Positions 19,980 through 30,605 of a DNA stretch of 64,000 bases are shown one piece after another. Below the pieces are notes generated by a model, which had not been told where the DNA came from, ran no database searches, and saw only the letters and a program-made list of their open reading frames with translations. The stretch covers positions 54,107 to 118,106 of the forward strand of contig NZ_AFQO01000005.1 in NCBI RefSeq assembly GCF_000222025.1, given 5' to 3'. Positions within the stretch are counted from its first letter, which is position 1. Every line of letters begins with the position of its first letter. Source of the DNA: Haemophilus haemolyticus M19501 (GTDB taxonomy: Bacteria; Pseudomonadota; Gammaproteobacteria; Enterobacterales; Pasteurellaceae). Made by a program: the position numbers and the translations under genes.

Positions 19980-22742
19980 TTAGAATTTATAGTTTAAACT
20001 CAGAATATAAGTTCTTCCACGTGCAAAGTTATAAAGCACGGTTTTATCTTTTCCTCCATCTTCACAATCCTTACTTTTACTACAAATTGAATTATTTAAA
20101 CTTGAATAATATCTTTGCGAAGCCGCGTCATTTCCAGCATCTAATGGATCAACATAACGTTTATCTAATAGATTTTGTACTTCCGCTTTAATAATCAAAT
20201 CTTTGATTGGTTCATAGCTGACGTGTAAATCTAAAATAATCGGTTGTTTTTTAATCTCTTCTGTTTTTTTCACGGCATAGTAAGTTCTGTCGCCCGCAGT
20301 ATATTGTTCATAGCGAGAGCCATTGATATATTCTTCTTCAATTGTCGCACGTTTACTTTTTCCATAATAACGAGCTGCCATACCTAAGGTTAATTTTTGA
20401 TCAAACCAACGTGTACCAAGCTCTAATCTGCCGTAGTCCTTTGGTAACATAGTGATACGTGATAAACCATAACCTTGTTGCAAAATATCTTTATTTGAAG
20501 CATTATTTGGACGTGGGCTGGCATCGGCATAATTGGTTGGCTGATTAGTGCGTTGATAAGCGTAAGAGACATTCGCAAAAAAACGTCCCATATCATAATT
20601 AAGCTCTAACTCGGCACCGCTTTTTTTCACGATAGGTTGATAATTTTGATGTGCGATGGTAAAGCGAAAACCATTACTGCTTGCCCACGTAGGTACAACG
20701 CCATCTCGCCACCAAACACCGTAAACATTATGGATATAGTTTTTAATAAAGCTACGATAACCCACTAATTTGATGCCTAGCACATCGTCTTGAGTGAATA
20801 GACCTTTTTTATAAGTATTAAAGCCTAGTTGATAGGTGTCAGATTGTTCAGGTTTTAATGCCGTGTTTACCCCTGCATTAGACACTTGAGAAAAAAACAT
20901 CTCTTGAATATTCGGCATTCTGTGTGTGCGTGAATAAGTGAAAAATGGCATAAAATAATCACTTAGCTCTGCACTTAATGTAGCGGAATGATTGAATGCC
21001 TTTTTATGGCCTGATTTATGCAAAATCGGTTCATTAATTTGTGTTTGTGTATTTTCATATCCAACATACTCACCATTAAACGCATAATGGGTAAAATTCA
21101 CGCTGTAATTTAAATGGTAAATACCTTTAGAAAGTGCGGTATCAAAATACACTGTTTTAAATTTTTGCTTGCCAGATGGTTGTAAAATCACTGAACGTTG
21201 AGGCAGTAAATTTTGACTACCCCCTAGTGACCCATCTGTATACTTGTAACGACCAGGTTCGCCTGATGCTCCTTTGTAAAATAAACTTAGCTCTTCTGGA
21301 AAACGGTTTTTACTGTATTCATTGGTAAAATAGTTAAAACCTAATGTGGTTTTTAAATCGATTTCTTTTGGCAGTAAGAAAGTATGGCTGTTGTTAATAT
21401 CAATAATATTTGCCATATTTTTTGTGATAAGTTTATCTCTAACTCGCCAACCTGCAAAAAATCCACCTTTAGGATAAATGGTTTTACCAATGTTATGTGC
21501 AGCCATTAAATTAAGATCAAGATAGCTGTTATTATTGAAGTTATAATTGACTTGGTAATTACGGTTTTCAATTTTGCGAGAACCAATTTTATTATCCAAT
21601 GTACGTATTTGCGCTCCTAAATTTTGGTGATCATCGCCATATTCAAATTTTAACAAATGGCTACGGGAGCGAGATTGCAAACTACCCGGTTCAATAGGCG
21701 CAACACTATATTGATCTTTATTATCTTCAAATGATTTGTCGGTTCCTTTAACACCAAAATTATCATCTTCACTACCCTGTAATTCTGGTATATTTTCTGG
21801 TTTTATTTTTTGTGTTATTAATTTTTTGAGAATTTCTTTTCTAACGTTTGCTTTAGGATCACTACGACTATAAAAATTACACATAAAACCATTGTTCTCT
21901 GCTAACTCAGGAGTTGGCTTGTTACAAGACCAAGCGTTCTTACTTAGATCAGGAGTCCACTGTCCAGCTGAATTTAAAACATAACCTGAAGTGCGGAAAT
22001 AAGCTTCTTTTTCTTTCGCAAGAATATCCTGCCCTAATGATGCTAATCGTTCTCCACCACCGATACGATAATCTTGTGAAACTTCACGTTGGCTATAACC
22101 ATACACCATGCCTACATAGCCACCATTATCAAGCCATTTTCTACCTGCAGTCATCGTCATAAAATTGGATTTAGTGGCATTGCTCCCTGTCATTCCTTTC
22201 AGAATAATGCCAAATGGTTTGTCATCAGTAATGACATCATTAACGCCTAATGTTCTAAAATTAGCACTGCCCGCTAACGCATTTATACCGCTTGATCCTG
22301 AAAAGTTGCTTTTATTAATATCTACACCTGCAATAAAATTAGGATCGATTGCCGCACCAAATTGAGAACTCCCGCCTGATTGACCAGAGTCTAAGGCTGT
22401 AGAATAGAAGGTCTGGGTTACACCATCAACCATCGTATTGACACGACCTAATCCATTTTCGCCACGAATATTTACAGAAACGACACCCGAGCCTTTATCT
22501 TGTTGAGTAAATGCACCAGGGATACTTCGAATGACTTGATCGATAGTCTGGGTTTCTTTAAAAATATGCTCTCGGGTACTTTTCGCTTTTGCTTCCGTAA
22601 AAGGTTTTTTATCGTTAGCGACATTTTTTTCTACTACATCAATTTGCTCTAGAGTTTCTTCTGCCTGAGCTTCCACAATAGATACACTTATTGTATTGAT
22701 AAGACAAAATGTAATTAAATTTAATCGAATAACTTTCTGCAT
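19980..22742 (-). CDS. TonB-dependent outer-membrane receptor (iron/heme or other metal uptake)
   Basis: A 920-residue protein with a signal peptide (about 1-27), a TonB-box-like segment (ETLEQIDVVEK), a plug domain (IDQVIRSIPGAF, VSVNIRGENGLGRVNTMVDG, SSGINALAGSANF) and a 22-strand barrel ending in aromatic Phe (RTYILSLNYKF). It fits the transferrin/hemoglobin-receptor-like family and appears to be the counterpart of Rd HI1217. The neisserial TdfH (calprotectin receptor) is of similar size, so a host-metalloprotein ligand is possible, but the ligand cannot be read from the sequence. A Fur-box-like site overlaps its -10, pointing to iron control. No homopolymer or CCAA repeat is present, unlike the phase-variable hgp genes. 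Confidence 0.88.
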   Translation of the reverse strand: MQKVIRLNLITFCLINTISVSIVEAQAEETLEQIDVVEKNVANDKKPFTEAKAKSTREHIFKETQTIDQVIRSIPGAFTQQDKGSGVVSVNIRGENGLGRVNTMVDGVTQTFYSTALDSGQSGGSSQFGAAIDPNFIAGVDINKSNFSGSSGINALAGSANFRTLGVNDVITDDKPFGIILKGMTGSNATKSNFMTMTAGRKWLDNGGYVGMVYGYSQREVSQDYRIGGGERLASLGQDILAKEKEAYFRTSGYVLNSAGQWTPDLSKNAWSCNKPTPELAENNGFMCNFYSRSDPKANVRKEILKKLITQKIKPENIPELQGSEDDNFGVKGTDKSFEDNKDQYSVAPIEPGSLQSRSRSHLLKFEYGDDHQNLGAQIRTLDNKIGSRKIENRNYQVNYNFNNNSYLDLNLMAAHNIGKTIYPKGGFFAGWRVRDKLITKNMANIIDINNSHTFLLPKEIDLKTTLGFNYFTNEYSKNRFPEELSLFYKGASGEPGRYKYTDGSLGGSQNLLPQRSVILQPSGKQKFKTVYFDTALSKGIYHLNYSVNFTHYAFNGEYVGYENTQTQINEPILHKSGHKKAFNHSATLSAELSDYFMPFFTYSRTHRMPNIQEMFFSQVSNAGVNTALKPEQSDTYQLGFNTYKKGLFTQDDVLGIKLVGYRSFIKNYIHNVYGVWWRDGVVPTWASSNGFRFTIAHQNYQPIVKKSGAELELNYDMGRFFANVSYAYQRTNQPTNYADASPRPNNASNKDILQQGYGLSRITMLPKDYGRLELGTRWFDQKLTLGMAARYYGKSKRATIEEEYINGSRYEQYTAGDRTYYAVKKTEEIKKQPIILDLHVSYEPIKDLIIKAEVQNLLDKRYVDPLDAGNDAASQRYYSSLNNSICSKSKDCEDGGKDKTVLYNFARGRTYILSLNYKF

Positions 22743-22762
22743 TATTACTTCCTTATTTTTTT

Positions 22763-22781
22763 GAAAAAGATTCGCATTATC
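22763..22781 (-). promoter_or_regulatory. Fur box upstream of the TonB receptor
   Basis: On the minus strand GATAATGCGAATCTTTTTC matches 15 of 19 positions of the Fur consensus GATAATGATAATCATTATC, and overlaps the predicted -10. Confidence 0.7.
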
Positions 22782-22804
22782 TTATTGTATTTTGTAAAAC
22801 TCAA
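22776..22804 (-). promoter_or_regulatory. Promoter of the TonB receptor
   Basis: -35 TTGAGT (22804-22799), 17-base spacer, -10 GATAAT (22781-22776), with an AAGGAAG ribosome site before the ATG. The rest of the 290-base gap to cmk holds only a possible cmk -10 (TATAAT, 22995-23000). Confidence 0.6.
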
Positions 22805-23033
22805 TAAATTTTTATTAAAATTAATACAAAACTCTAAAAAAATGAAAAAAATTAATTTTAAAAGATAGGGGATAAGTGGGTTAGCTCTTTAACTAAAAAA
22901 GCTTATAGGAGCGCGTTTGTTATTTTTTACTCTTTGTTAGTGGATCTTGAGTTAAGTTTGAAAGGTGGCAATAGCGAAATAGAGTGTTTGTCTTTATAAT
23001 ACGTCAACTTTTGATAAGCAAAGGATAAGTTAT

Positions 23034-23711
23034 ATGGGAACGATTATTACCGTTGATGGCCCTAGTGGTGCTGGGAAAGGCACGCTTTGTTATGCGTTGG
23101 CAGAAAAGCTAGGTTATGCATTATTGGATAGTGGAGCAATTTATCGCGTTACAGCATTAGCTGCATTACAACGTAAAACTGATTTAACAAATGAATCGGC
23201 GTTAGCTGAATTAGCTCGTCACCTAGATATTCAATTTATTCCTCAAAATGGCGAGGTGAATATTTTGCTTGCTGGCATGAATGTAAGCCATTTAATTCGC
23301 ACTCAAGAAGTCGCTGATGCTGCATCTAAAGTAGCTGTGTTCCCTGAAGTGCGGTCAGCTTTGTTACAACTTCAACAAGACTTTGCGAAAAATGAAGGTT
23401 TAATTGCGGATGGTCGTGATATGGGGACTGTGGTATTCCCGAATGCTCAAGTGAAGTTATTTTTAGATGCGAGTGCTGAAGAACGTGCAAAAAGACGCTA
23501 TAAACAGTTGCAAAATAAAGGAATAAATGGTAACTTTGCGCAGATTTTAGCCGAGATAAAAGAGCGTGATTTTCGTGATAGAAATCGAGAGGTTGCGCCT
23601 CTAAAACCGGCTGATGATGCTTTGTTATTGGATAGCACAACGTTGAGTATTGGTGAAGTTATTGATCAGGCGTTAGCTTATATTCAAGAAAAGGTGTCAG
23701 TTTCGATTTAA
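23034..23711 (+). CDS. cmk: Cytidylate kinase
   Basis: A 225-residue kinase (E. coli 227) that phosphorylates CMP and dCMP. P-loop [10 protein letters not shown] at residues 8-17, CMP-binding region [21 protein letters not shown], and the lid segment [11 protein letters not shown] followed by [12 protein letters not shown]. The cmk-rpsA-ihfB order is widely conserved in gammaproteobacteria. An uptake signal lies in the coding sequence at 23347. Confidence 0.96.
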   Translation: MGTIITVDGPSGAGKGTLCYALAEKLGYALLDSGAIYRVTALAALQRKTDLTNESALAELARHLDIQFIPQNGEVNILLAGMNVSHLIRTQEVADAASKVAVFPEVRSALLQLQQDFAKNEGLIADGRDMGTVVFPNAQVKLFLDASAEERAKRRYKQLQNKGINGNFAQILAEIKERDFRDRNREVAPLKPADDALLLDSTTLSIGEVIDQALAYIQEKVSVSI

Positions 23712-23807
23712 CTGTTTGTTCAAGGAAGAATAAGCATTTATCCTCAACCCCGCATTTTATGGATTTTAATGTGGATGTTATTAACTTAAATTAAGAAGAT
23801 TATTTAT

Positions 23808-25457
23808 ATGTCAGAATCTTTTGCTCAACTTTTTGAAGAATCATTAAAAGGCCTTGAAACTCGTCAAGGTTCAATCGTTAGCGGTACTGTAGTAGCTATC
23901 CAAAAAGGCTTTGTGCTTGTTGATGCAGGTTTAAAATCTGAGTCTGCAATCCCAGTTGCTGAATTCTTAAATGCACAAGGCGAACTTGAAATCCAAGTTG
24001 GCGATACTGTAAATGTTGCATTAGATGCAGTTGAAGATGGTTTCGGTGAAACTAAACTTTCTCGTGAGAAAGCTGTTCGTCACGAATCTTGGATTGAATT
24101 AGAAAAAGCTTACGAAGAAAAAGCGACCGTTATCGGTTTAATCAACGGCAAAGTGAAAGGTGGCTTCACAGTTGAGTTAAACGGTGTTCGTGCATTCTTA
24201 CCGGGTTCTTTAGTTGATACTCGTCCAGCGCGTGAAGCAGATCACTTACTTGGTAAAGAATTAGAATTCAAAGTAATCAAATTAGATCAAAAACGTAACA
24301 ACGTTGTTGTTTCTCGTCGTGCAGTGATTGAATCTGAAAACAGCCAAGAACGTGAACAAGTATTAGAAAATCTTGTTGAAGGTTCAGAAGTTAAAGGTAT
24401 CGTTAAAAACTTAACTGAGTACGGTGCATTCGTTGATCTTGGTGGTGTTGATGGTTTATTACATATCACAGATATGGCTTGGAAACGTGTTAAACATCCA
24501 AGCGAAATCGTGAATGTTGGCGATGAAGTTACTGTTAAAGTATTAAAATTTGATAAAGATCGTACTCGTGTATCTTTAGGCTTAAAACAATTAGGTCAAG
24601 ATCCATGGGCTGCAATTGCTGAAAATCACCCAGTAAACAGCAAATTAACTGGTAAAGTAACTAACTTAACAGACTATGGTTGTTTTGTTGAGATCTTAGA
24701 TGGCGTTGAAGGTTTAGTTCACGTTTCTGAAATGGATTGGACTAACAAAAATATCCACCCATCTAAAGTTGTTAGCTTAGGCGATACTGTTGAAGTAATG
24801 GTATTAGAAATTGATGAAGAACGTCGTCGTATTTCTTTAGGCTTAAAACAATGTAAAGCTAACCCATGGACTCAATTTGCTGAAACTCACAATAAAGGCG
24901 ATAAAGTAACTGGTAAAATCAAGTCTATCACTGATTTCGGTATCTTCATCGGTCTTGAAGGTGGTATCGATGGTTTAGTTCACTTATCTGATATTTCTTG
25001 GAATGTATCAGGTGAAGAAGCTGTTCGTAACTACAAAAAAGGTGACGAAGTTTCTGCAGTAGTATTAGCTGTTGATGCAGTGAAAGAACGTATCTCTTTA
25101 GGTATCAAACAACTTGAAGAAGATCCATTCAATAACTTCGTAGCGATCAATAAAAAAGGCGCTGTAGTATCTGCAACAGTAGTTGAAGCAGATGCAAAAG
25201 GTGCTAAAGTTGAATTAGCGGGCGGCGTTGAAGGTTATATCCGCGCAGCTGATTTAACAAATGAAGTTGCTGCAGGTGATGTAGTTGAAGCTAAATACAC
25301 TGGTGTAGATCGTAAATCTCGTATCGTTCACTTATCAGTGAAAGCAAAAGACCAAGCTGAAGAAGCTGCTGCAGTTGCAAATGTGAATAACAAACAAGAA
25401 GAAGTTGCTATTCCAAACGCAATGGCTGAAGCATTTAAAGCAGCTAAAGGTGAATAA
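23808..25457 (+). CDS. rpsA: Ribosomal protein S1
   Basis: A 549-residue protein (E. coli 557) that recruits mRNA to the 30S subunit. Six S1/OB repeats can be followed, with the repeated [23 protein letters not shown] core and RxxVSLGLKQ ends: about 20-88, 105-172, 190-262, 275-348, 362-435 and 449-518. The last is divergent, as usual. Codon use is strongly biased (GTT, GAA, TTA) as expected of a highly expressed gene, and it contains no uptake signal. Confidence 0.97.
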   Translation: MSESFAQLFEESLKGLETRQGSIVSGTVVAIQKGFVLVDAGLKSESAIPVAEFLNAQGELEIQVGDTVNVALDAVEDGFGETKLSREKAVRHESWIELEKAYEEKATVIGLINGKVKGGFTVELNGVRAFLPGSLVDTRPAREADHLLGKELEFKVIKLDQKRNNVVVSRRAVIESENSQEREQVLENLVEGSEVKGIVKNLTEYGAFVDLGGVDGLLHITDMAWKRVKHPSEIVNVGDEVTVKVLKFDKDRTRVSLGLKQLGQDPWAAIAENHPVNSKLTGKVTNLTDYGCFVEILDGVEGLVHVSEMDWTNKNIHPSKVVSLGDTVEVMVLEIDEERRRISLGLKQCKANPWTQFAETHNKGDKVTGKIKSITDFGIFIGLEGGIDGLVHLSDISWNVSGEEAVRNYKKGDEVSAVVLAVDAVKERISLGIKQLEEDPFNNFVAINKKGAVVSATVVEADAKGAKVELAGGVEGYIRAADLTNEVAAGDVVEAKYTGVDRKSRIVHLSVKAKDQAEEAAAVANVNNKQEEVAIPNAMAEAFKAAKGE

Positions 25458-25470
25458 TTAATTCACTTAA

Positions 25471-25502
25471 TAAGGCTGGGCTCATGTCCAGCCTTATTTT
25501 TA
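25471..25502 (+). terminator. Terminator after rpsA
   Basis: AAGGCTGG / CCAGCCTT stem, 8-base loop, then ATTTTTA. Confidence 0.85.
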
Positions 25503-25578
25503 GGGCTTATTGCTAATAGATTGAAATAATGTATTAGCAATAAATCTTAATTTGAATAATATTAAGGGAGAAAAGACG

Positions 25579-25860
25579 ATGACTAAGTCAGAACTTATAG
25601 AAAAATTATTAGCGAAACATCCGACTTTACCCGTAAAAGAAATCGAAAATATGGTAAAAGATATTTTGGAATTTATTTCTCAATCTCTTGAAAATGGTGA
25701 TCGTGTTGAGTTGAGAGGATTTGGTAGTTTTTCACTACATTATCGTAATCCTCGTTTAGGGCGTAATCCAAAAACGGGTGATTCTGTTAAATTAGAAGCT
25801 AAATCTGTACCGCACTTTAAAGCTGGTAAAGAATTAAAAGAGCGTGTAGATATTTATTAA
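25579..25860 (+). CDS. ihfB: Integration host factor beta subunit
   Basis: A 93-residue DNA-bending protein that forms IHF with IhfA. The start [15 protein letters not shown] is chosen after AAGGGAG; an upstream in-frame ATG (25552) is not conserved. The signature [20 protein letters not shown] contains the beta-arm proline that intercalates in the minor groove. It lies downstream of rpsA beyond a terminator. An uptake signal falls near the 3' end. Confidence 0.95.
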   Translation: MTKSELIEKLLAKHPTLPVKEIENMVKDILEFISQSLENGDRVELRGFGSFSLHYRNPRLGRNPKTGDSVKLEAKSVPHFKAGKELKERVDIY

Positions 25861-25936
25861 TAAAATTATGCTCGAATATGCCTTTCAAACTACAACGTTT
25901 GCCATTATTTAAAAAAACATATTTTAAGGAAATGTT

Positions 25937-26230
25937 ATGATTAAATATATTTTAGGTATTGTGATTTTTATCGCTATCGTGTTGGTTGCAATTACCATTG
26001 GGGCAAATAACGATCAAGTTATTACATTTAATTATATTGTGGCGGAAAGTCAGCTCCAACTATCAACTCTTGTTGCTATTTTATTTGGATTAGGTTTGAT
26101 TCTTGGCTGGTTAATCACTGCTTTTTTCTATCTTAAGTTAAAACTTAAAAATATGGCATTAGCTCGCCAAGTTAAGCGCCAAACTTTACAAATCAACGAG
26201 TTGACTACTGTGCGCGATAAGGTCGCCTGA
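25937..26230 (+). CDS. lapA: LapA, lipopolysaccharide assembly protein A
   Basis: A 97-residue inner-membrane protein (YciS family) with two membrane spans (about 3-21 and 43-66) and a coiled basic tail. In E. coli LapA works beside LapB in LPS assembly. Its TGA overlaps the lapB ATG (GATG), so the pair is translationally coupled. Confidence 0.88.
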   Translation: MIKYILGIVIFIAIVLVAITIGANNDQVITFNYIVAESQLQLSTLVAILFGLGLILGWLITAFFYLKLKLKNMALARQVKRQTLQINELTTVRDKVA

Positions 26231-27420
26231 TGCTAGAATTACTCTTTCTACTATTGCCTATTGCTGCAGCCTATGGTTGGTACATGGGGCAGCGTAGTGC
26301 AAAGAAAGATCAAGATGATATTAGTAATAAACTCTCCCGAGATTATGTTACGGGGGTAAACTTCTTACTTTCCAATCAAACCGATAAAGCTGTAGATTTG
26401 TTTTTGGACATGCTTCAGAAGCAAGAAACTGAAAATGAAATCGAAAGCCACTCCCAATTTGAAGCTGAGCTTACACTTGGCAATCTATTCCGTTCTAGAG
26501 GCGAAGTTGATCGTGCATTGCGTATTCATCAGGCTTTAGACCTTAGCCCTAATTATACATTTGAACAAAAATTACTCGCAAAGCAACAGCTTGCTAGAGA
26601 TTTTATGGTGGTTGGTTTTTTTGACCGGGCTGAAAATCTTTATATTTTATTAGTGGATGAACCTGAGTTTGCAGAAAATGCTTTACAGCAACTTTTAGTG
26701 ATTTATCAAAAAACTAAAGAATGGAAAAAAGCGGTTAATATTGCTGAAAAACTCGCTAAAATAAAACAACAAGAGAATAATATTGAACTTGCGCAATGTT
26801 ATTGTGAATATTCACAAAGTTTAGAGCCTGAAAGTGCGGTTGAAAAACGCAGTTTTTTACAAAAAGCTTTGTTAGTTTCTCCTACTTGTGTTCGTGCTTC
26901 TTTATTACTTGCAAATTTAGAAATGCTTGAAGGTCAATACCAACAAGCGGCAAAAATATTAGAAAATGTTTTAGAGCAAAATCCAGATTATACGGGTGAA
27001 ATTTTGTCACCTTTAAAACATTGTTATGAAGAATTAAATCAGTTAGATAACTTTGAGTTATTCTTAATTCGTGCTGGCCAAATTACTAATAATGACGAAG
27101 TAGAGCTAGCTTTGGTCAAATTAATTGAAGAAAAAGATGGTAAGTCTGCTGCTCAGGCTAAGCTTTATCAGCAACTCACGAAAAAGCCAAGTACTTTAAT
27201 TTTCCATCGTTTTATGCAGTATCAAATTGATGATGCAGAAGACGGGCGGGGAAAAGAAAGCTTAATTTTATTACATAAAATGGTTGGCGAAAGGATTAAG
27301 CAAACATCGCCTTATCGTTGTACAAATTGTGGTTATCAAATCCATAAGCTATTATGGAATTGCCCATCTTGCCGTCAATGGGAAAGTATTAAACCAGTTT
27401 CAAGTCAAGAACATAATTAA
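26230..27420 (+). CDS. lapB: LapB (YciM), LPS assembly / LpxC turnover adaptor
   Basis: A 396-residue protein (E. coli 389): an N-terminal membrane anchor ([17 protein letters not shown]), then tetratricopeptide repeats (about 45-340), then a rubredoxin-like metal knuckle with two CxxC pairs ([18 protein letters not shown]). In E. coli LapB presents LpxC to the FtsH protease and couples lipid A synthesis to export. It is coupled to lapA and followed closely by pyrF, as in E. coli. Confidence 0.93.
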   Translation: MLELLFLLLPIAAAYGWYMGQRSAKKDQDDISNKLSRDYVTGVNFLLSNQTDKAVDLFLDMLQKQETENEIESHSQFEAELTLGNLFRSRGEVDRALRIHQALDLSPNYTFEQKLLAKQQLARDFMVVGFFDRAENLYILLVDEPEFAENALQQLLVIYQKTKEWKKAVNIAEKLAKIKQQENNIELAQCYCEYSQSLEPESAVEKRSFLQKALLVSPTCVRASLLLANLEMLEGQYQQAAKILENVLEQNPDYTGEILSPLKHCYEELNQLDNFELFLIRAGQITNNDEVELALVKLIEEKDGKSAAQAKLYQQLTKKPSTLIFHRFMQYQIDDAEDGRGKESLILLHKMVGERIKQTSPYRCTNCGYQIHKLLWNCPSCRQWESIKPVSSQEHN

Positions 27421-27443
27421 TTGATACTCAGCGAGGTAACATT

Positions 27444-28136
27444 ATGACAAGCAAAATTATTGTGGCATTGGACTATGAGAAAGAAGCAGAGGCTCTTGCT
27501 TTAGTTGATCAAATTGATCCGAGTTTGTGTCGATTAAAAGTGGGTAAAGAAATGTTTACTACACTTGGTATTAATTTTGTAAAACAATTACATCAACGTA
27601 ATTTCGATGTTTTCTTAGATCTTAAATATCATGATATTCCAAATACTGTAGCAAGAGCAGTTCGTTCTGCTGCTGATTTAGGCGTATGGATGGTGGATTT
27701 ACACGCAAGTGGTGGCTTGCGTATGATGGAAGAAGCCAAGAAAATTCTTGAACCTTATGGGAAAGATGCGCCATTGCTTATTGCCGTGACGGTATTAACC
27801 AGTATGGAAGACTTGGATTTATTACAAATTGGAATTAATGCATCACCAATGGAACAAGTTGTACGCTTAGCTCATTTAACCCAACGGTCAGGTTTGGATG
27901 GCGTAGTCTGTTCCCCTCAAGAAGTTGAAATTTTACGTAATACTTGTGGTAAAGAGTTTAAATTAGTTACACCAGGGATTCGTCCAATAGGAACTGATTT
28001 TGGCGATCAAAGACGTGTAATGACACCTACCGCAGCAATTCGTGCTGGTTCAGATTATTTAGTGATAGGGCGTCCTATTACTAAAGCTGATAATCCAGCA
28101 GAGGTTCTTCGTTCTATTAATGCATCTATTGGGTAA
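27444..28136 (+). CDS. pyrF: Orotidine-5'-phosphate decarboxylase
   Basis: A 230-residue TIM-barrel enzyme that makes UMP, the last step of pyrimidine synthesis. The N-terminal [18 protein letters not shown], catalytic [16 protein letters not shown] (Asp-Lys-Asp network), [17 protein letters not shown] and [12 protein letters not shown] phosphate-binding motif are all present. It sits 23 bases after lapB with a GAGGTAA ribosome site and is followed at once by yciH, as in E. coli. Confidence 0.96.
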   Translation: MTSKIIVALDYEKEAEALALVDQIDPSLCRLKVGKEMFTTLGINFVKQLHQRNFDVFLDLKYHDIPNTVARAVRSAADLGVWMVDLHASGGLRMMEEAKKILEPYGKDAPLLIAVTVLTSMEDLDLLQIGINASPMEQVVRLAHLTQRSGLDGVVCSPQEVEILRNTCGKEFKLVTPGIRPIGTDFGDQRRVMTPTAAIRAGSDYLVIGRPITKADNPAEVLRSINASIG

Positions 28137-28141
28137 TTATG

Positions 28142-28462
28142 ATGTCAGATTCTGTTTTAGTGTATTCAACAGATGTGGGTCGAATTAAAGAGGAAAAGGC
28201 TTCTGTAGTTCGCCCCAAAGGAGACGGTGTTGTACGTATCCAAAAACAAACGAGTGGTAGGAAAGGTGCGGGCGTATCGGTTATAACTGGTTTAGATTTA
28301 TCTGATGAGGAATTGAAAAAATTAGCGGCTGAATTAAAAAAACGTTGTGGATGTGGTGGCTCAGTTAAAAATGGAATAATTGAGATTCAAGGTGAAAAGC
28401 GTGATTTGCTCAAGCAATTGTTAGAGCAAAAAGGGTTTACCGTTAAATTATCAGGTGGATGA
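28142..28462 (+). CDS. yciH: YciH, SUI1/eIF1-like translation factor
   Basis: A 106-residue SUI1-domain protein. It matches E. coli YciH throughout (VRPKGDGVVRIQKQTSGRKG, LKKRCGCGGSVKNG, IEIQGEKRD). It resembles eukaryotic initiation factor 1 and can influence start-site fidelity. Two adjacent ATG codons (28139, 28142) are possible; the second fits the family (MSDS). It is probably transcribed with pyrF. Confidence 0.92.
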   Translation: MSDSVLVYSTDVGRIKEEKASVVRPKGDGVVRIQKQTSGRKGAGVSVITGLDLSDEELKKLAAELKKRCGCGGSVKNGIIEIQGEKRDLLKQLLEQKGFTVKLSGG

Positions 28463-28463
28463 T

Positions 28464-28490
28464 TAAAAAGGCGCATTAGCGCCTTTTTTG
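28464..28490. terminator. Bidirectional terminator between yciH and hda
   Basis: AAGGCGC / GCGCCTT with a short loop and T6 on the plus strand, A5 on the other side, between convergent genes. Confidence 0.88.
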
Positions 28491-29186
28491 TTAAAGATTT
28501 AAAATTTCTTTAACGAAAGGGATCGTAAGATTTCGTTGTGCTTGTAACGAGGCTTTATCTAGTAGATCAAGTGCTTCAAATAAAGTATGCATATCTCGTG
28601 CTAGTCGTGTAAGTAAAAAATTTGCAGTTTCGTCAGATAATTGGAATCCTCGTTGGTAAGCTGTATGCTGTAGCACTTCGACTTTTTGTTCATCTGTTAA
28701 TGAATTTAATTGATAAATTTCGCCCCAAGTTAAGCGAGAGTTCAAATCAGGCAATTTTACAGAAAGTGCAGAAGGAGATTTATCTGCACTAATTAGTAAC
28801 AGCGTTTTTCCGCTTGCTTTAATTCGATTAAACAGATCAAAAATAGCTAGTTCCCATTCATCATTTCCTATGACGCTTTGTAAATCATCTAAGCATACCA
28901 ATTCTTGCTGTTCTAAATTTTCCAGAACTGCGGTAGAAAAATATTGAGATTTGCTAAGGGGGACATAAATAGCAGTACGTTGATTGATTAAATATTCGTT
29001 ACTGAATGCTCTAAGCAGGTGAGTTTTTCCAGAACCTTTATTTCCCCAAATATAGAAAAACTGTTGTTTTAAATCAGATGAATTTTTGCGTAAAGAATCG
29101 AGCAATAAAAGATTATTATCGCCGTAAAAGTTTTCTAATGTGGCATCATCAATTTGATGAATGGGTAAGGGAAGCTGCTTATTCAA
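28491..29186 (-). CDS. hda: Hda, DnaA regulatory inactivator
   Basis: A 231-residue DnaA-like AAA+ protein without the DNA-binding domain. With the beta clamp it stimulates ATP hydrolysis by DnaA after initiation. The N-terminus MNKQLPLPIHQIDDATLENF contains the clamp-binding QLPLP motif. Walker A is WGNKGSGKTHLLRAF, Walker B LVCLDDLQSV, and the arginine region LNSRLTWGEIYQL. It follows uraA in the same direction, the same neighbourhood as in E. coli. Confidence 0.94.
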   Translation of the reverse strand: MNKQLPLPIHQIDDATLENFYGDNNLLLLDSLRKNSSDLKQQFFYIWGNKGSGKTHLLRAFSNEYLINQRTAIYVPLSKSQYFSTAVLENLEQQELVCLDDLQSVIGNDEWELAIFDLFNRIKASGKTLLLISADKSPSALSVKLPDLNSRLTWGEIYQLNSLTDEQKVEVLQHTAYQRGFQLSDETANFLLTRLARDMHTLFEALDLLDKASLQAQRNLTIPFVKEILNL

Positions 29187-29213
29187 ATATTTATGTATTA
29201 CAGATTATAAGTA

Positions 29214-29244
29214 AGAAAAAGGGCTAAATTGGTATTTAACCCTT
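29214..29244 (-). terminator. Terminator between uraA and hda
   Basis: On the minus strand AAGGGTTAAA / TTTAGCCCTT (one mismatch) followed by TTTTTC. hda, 70 bases past uraA, may need its own promoter or read-through. Confidence 0.7.
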
Positions 29245-29256
29245 TTAAAAGGAATC

Positions 29257-30501
29257 TTATTCTACTTCATTTTTTGCTTTCGGTAAAACAAGGTTTAAGA
29301 TGATAGCAACAATCGCACACAAGCTGATACCTTTTAGTGATACGTTACCCACATCTACAAACATATTGCCGATACCAAATGTCATGACGACAGAAATAAT
29401 ACACAGATTACGTGCTTCGGTAACATCAACTTTGCCACGAATTAAGGTGCTCATGCCCACGACCGCGATTGAACCGAAAACAAGCATCATAATTCCACCC
29501 ATTACAATCGTTGGAATGGTTGATAGGAATGCGCCTACTTTTCCACAGAATGAAATCGCAATAGCCCAAACCGCAGCCCAAGTCATAATATTTGGGTTAA
29601 AGTTGCGTGTTAGCATCACAGCACCAGTAACTTCCGCATAAGTCGTATTAGGTGGGCCGCCCACTAAAGAAGCTGCAGCAGTAGCGACGCCATCGCCTAA
29701 TAAAGTGCGGTGTAATCCCGGTTTTTTTAGAAAATCTTTACCTGTCACAGAGCTAATCGCCATAATACCACCAACGTGTTCTACGGCAGGGGCAATAGCA
29801 ATTGGTAACATATAAAGAATGGCTTCTAGGTTAAATTCAGGTGTCGTTAATTTGGGCAAACTGAACCAAGGCGCATCAATCACTGGTTGGAAATTAATTA
29901 AACCTAGGAATAAACATAAAATATAGCCCGCAGTAATACCAAACATTATTGGGATGAGTTTCATCAATCCTTTGGCAAATACTGCCACAGATAAAGTAGT
30001 GAGAAGTGTTACCATTGAAACTAATACCGCATCGTTATACGCATAAACACTGTTTTTGCCTAAGGACATATCAACTGCCACAGGTGCAAGTCCCATACCA
30101 ATGATAATAATTACAGGTCCAACAACTACAGGCGGAAAAAAACGTTGTAGTGCTTCTGTTCCCCGTAATTTTACTAACGTACTCAAGGCGAAATAAACAA
30201 GCCCAGTGAATGCTAAGCCGCCCATCGTAGTTGCAATGCCCCAAGTTTGAACACCATATTGAATGGGTGCTATAAAGGCAAAAGATGAGGCTAAGAAAAT
30301 AGGCACTTGTTTTCCAGTGCAAAGTTGGAAGAGTAGAGTGCCAACGCCGGCGGTTAATAATGCTGTATTGGAATCAAGACCTGTAATTAATGGTACAAGA
30401 ACAAGCGCACCAAATGCGACGAAGAGCATTTGTAGGCCAACGAAAGATTGTTTTAATTTGCTTTGATTTTCCGCTAGGGAAGGAGGGATTTGGTTTGTCA
30501 T
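29257..30501 (-). CDS. uraA: Uracil:proton symporter UraA
   Basis: A 414-residue nucleobase/cation symporter-2 family permease with about 14 membrane segments. The conserved GPVIIIIGMGLAPVAVDMS, AIAPAVEHVGGIMAISSV (TM8 glutamate region for uracil) and GGPPNTTYAEVTGAVMLT (TM10 region) are present. It works with Upp in uracil salvage and lies downstream of upp with a terminator between them. Confidence 0.95.
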   Translation of the reverse strand: MTNQIPPSLAENQSKLKQSFVGLQMLFVAFGALVLVPLITGLDSNTALLTAGVGTLLFQLCTGKQVPIFLASSFAFIAPIQYGVQTWGIATTMGGLAFTGLVYFALSTLVKLRGTEALQRFFPPVVVGPVIIIIGMGLAPVAVDMSLGKNSVYAYNDAVLVSMVTLLTTLSVAVFAKGLMKLIPIMFGITAGYILCLFLGLINFQPVIDAPWFSLPKLTTPEFNLEAILYMLPIAIAPAVEHVGGIMAISSVTGKDFLKKPGLHRTLLGDGVATAAASLVGGPPNTTYAEVTGAVMLTRNFNPNIMTWAAVWAIAISFCGKVGAFLSTIPTIVMGGIMMLVFGSIAVVGMSTLIRGKVDVTEARNLCIISVVMTFGIGNMFVDVGNVSLKGISLCAIVAIILNLVLPKAKNEVE

Positions 30502-30568
30502 TTAGTTTCAACTCTCTGTTTGAATTAACTTAAAAGTGCGGTCAGTTTTTCTTGTGTTTCACGCACGG

Positions 30569-30600
30569 AAAAAAGACGGCTTAAATGCCGTCTTGTTTTT
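30569..30600 (-). terminator. Hairpin between upp and uraA
   Basis: AAGACGGC / GCCGTCTT with 6-base loop; on the minus strand T6 follows. It probably sets a lower level of uraA than upp. Confidence 0.8.
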
Positions 30601-30605
30601 GGGGA

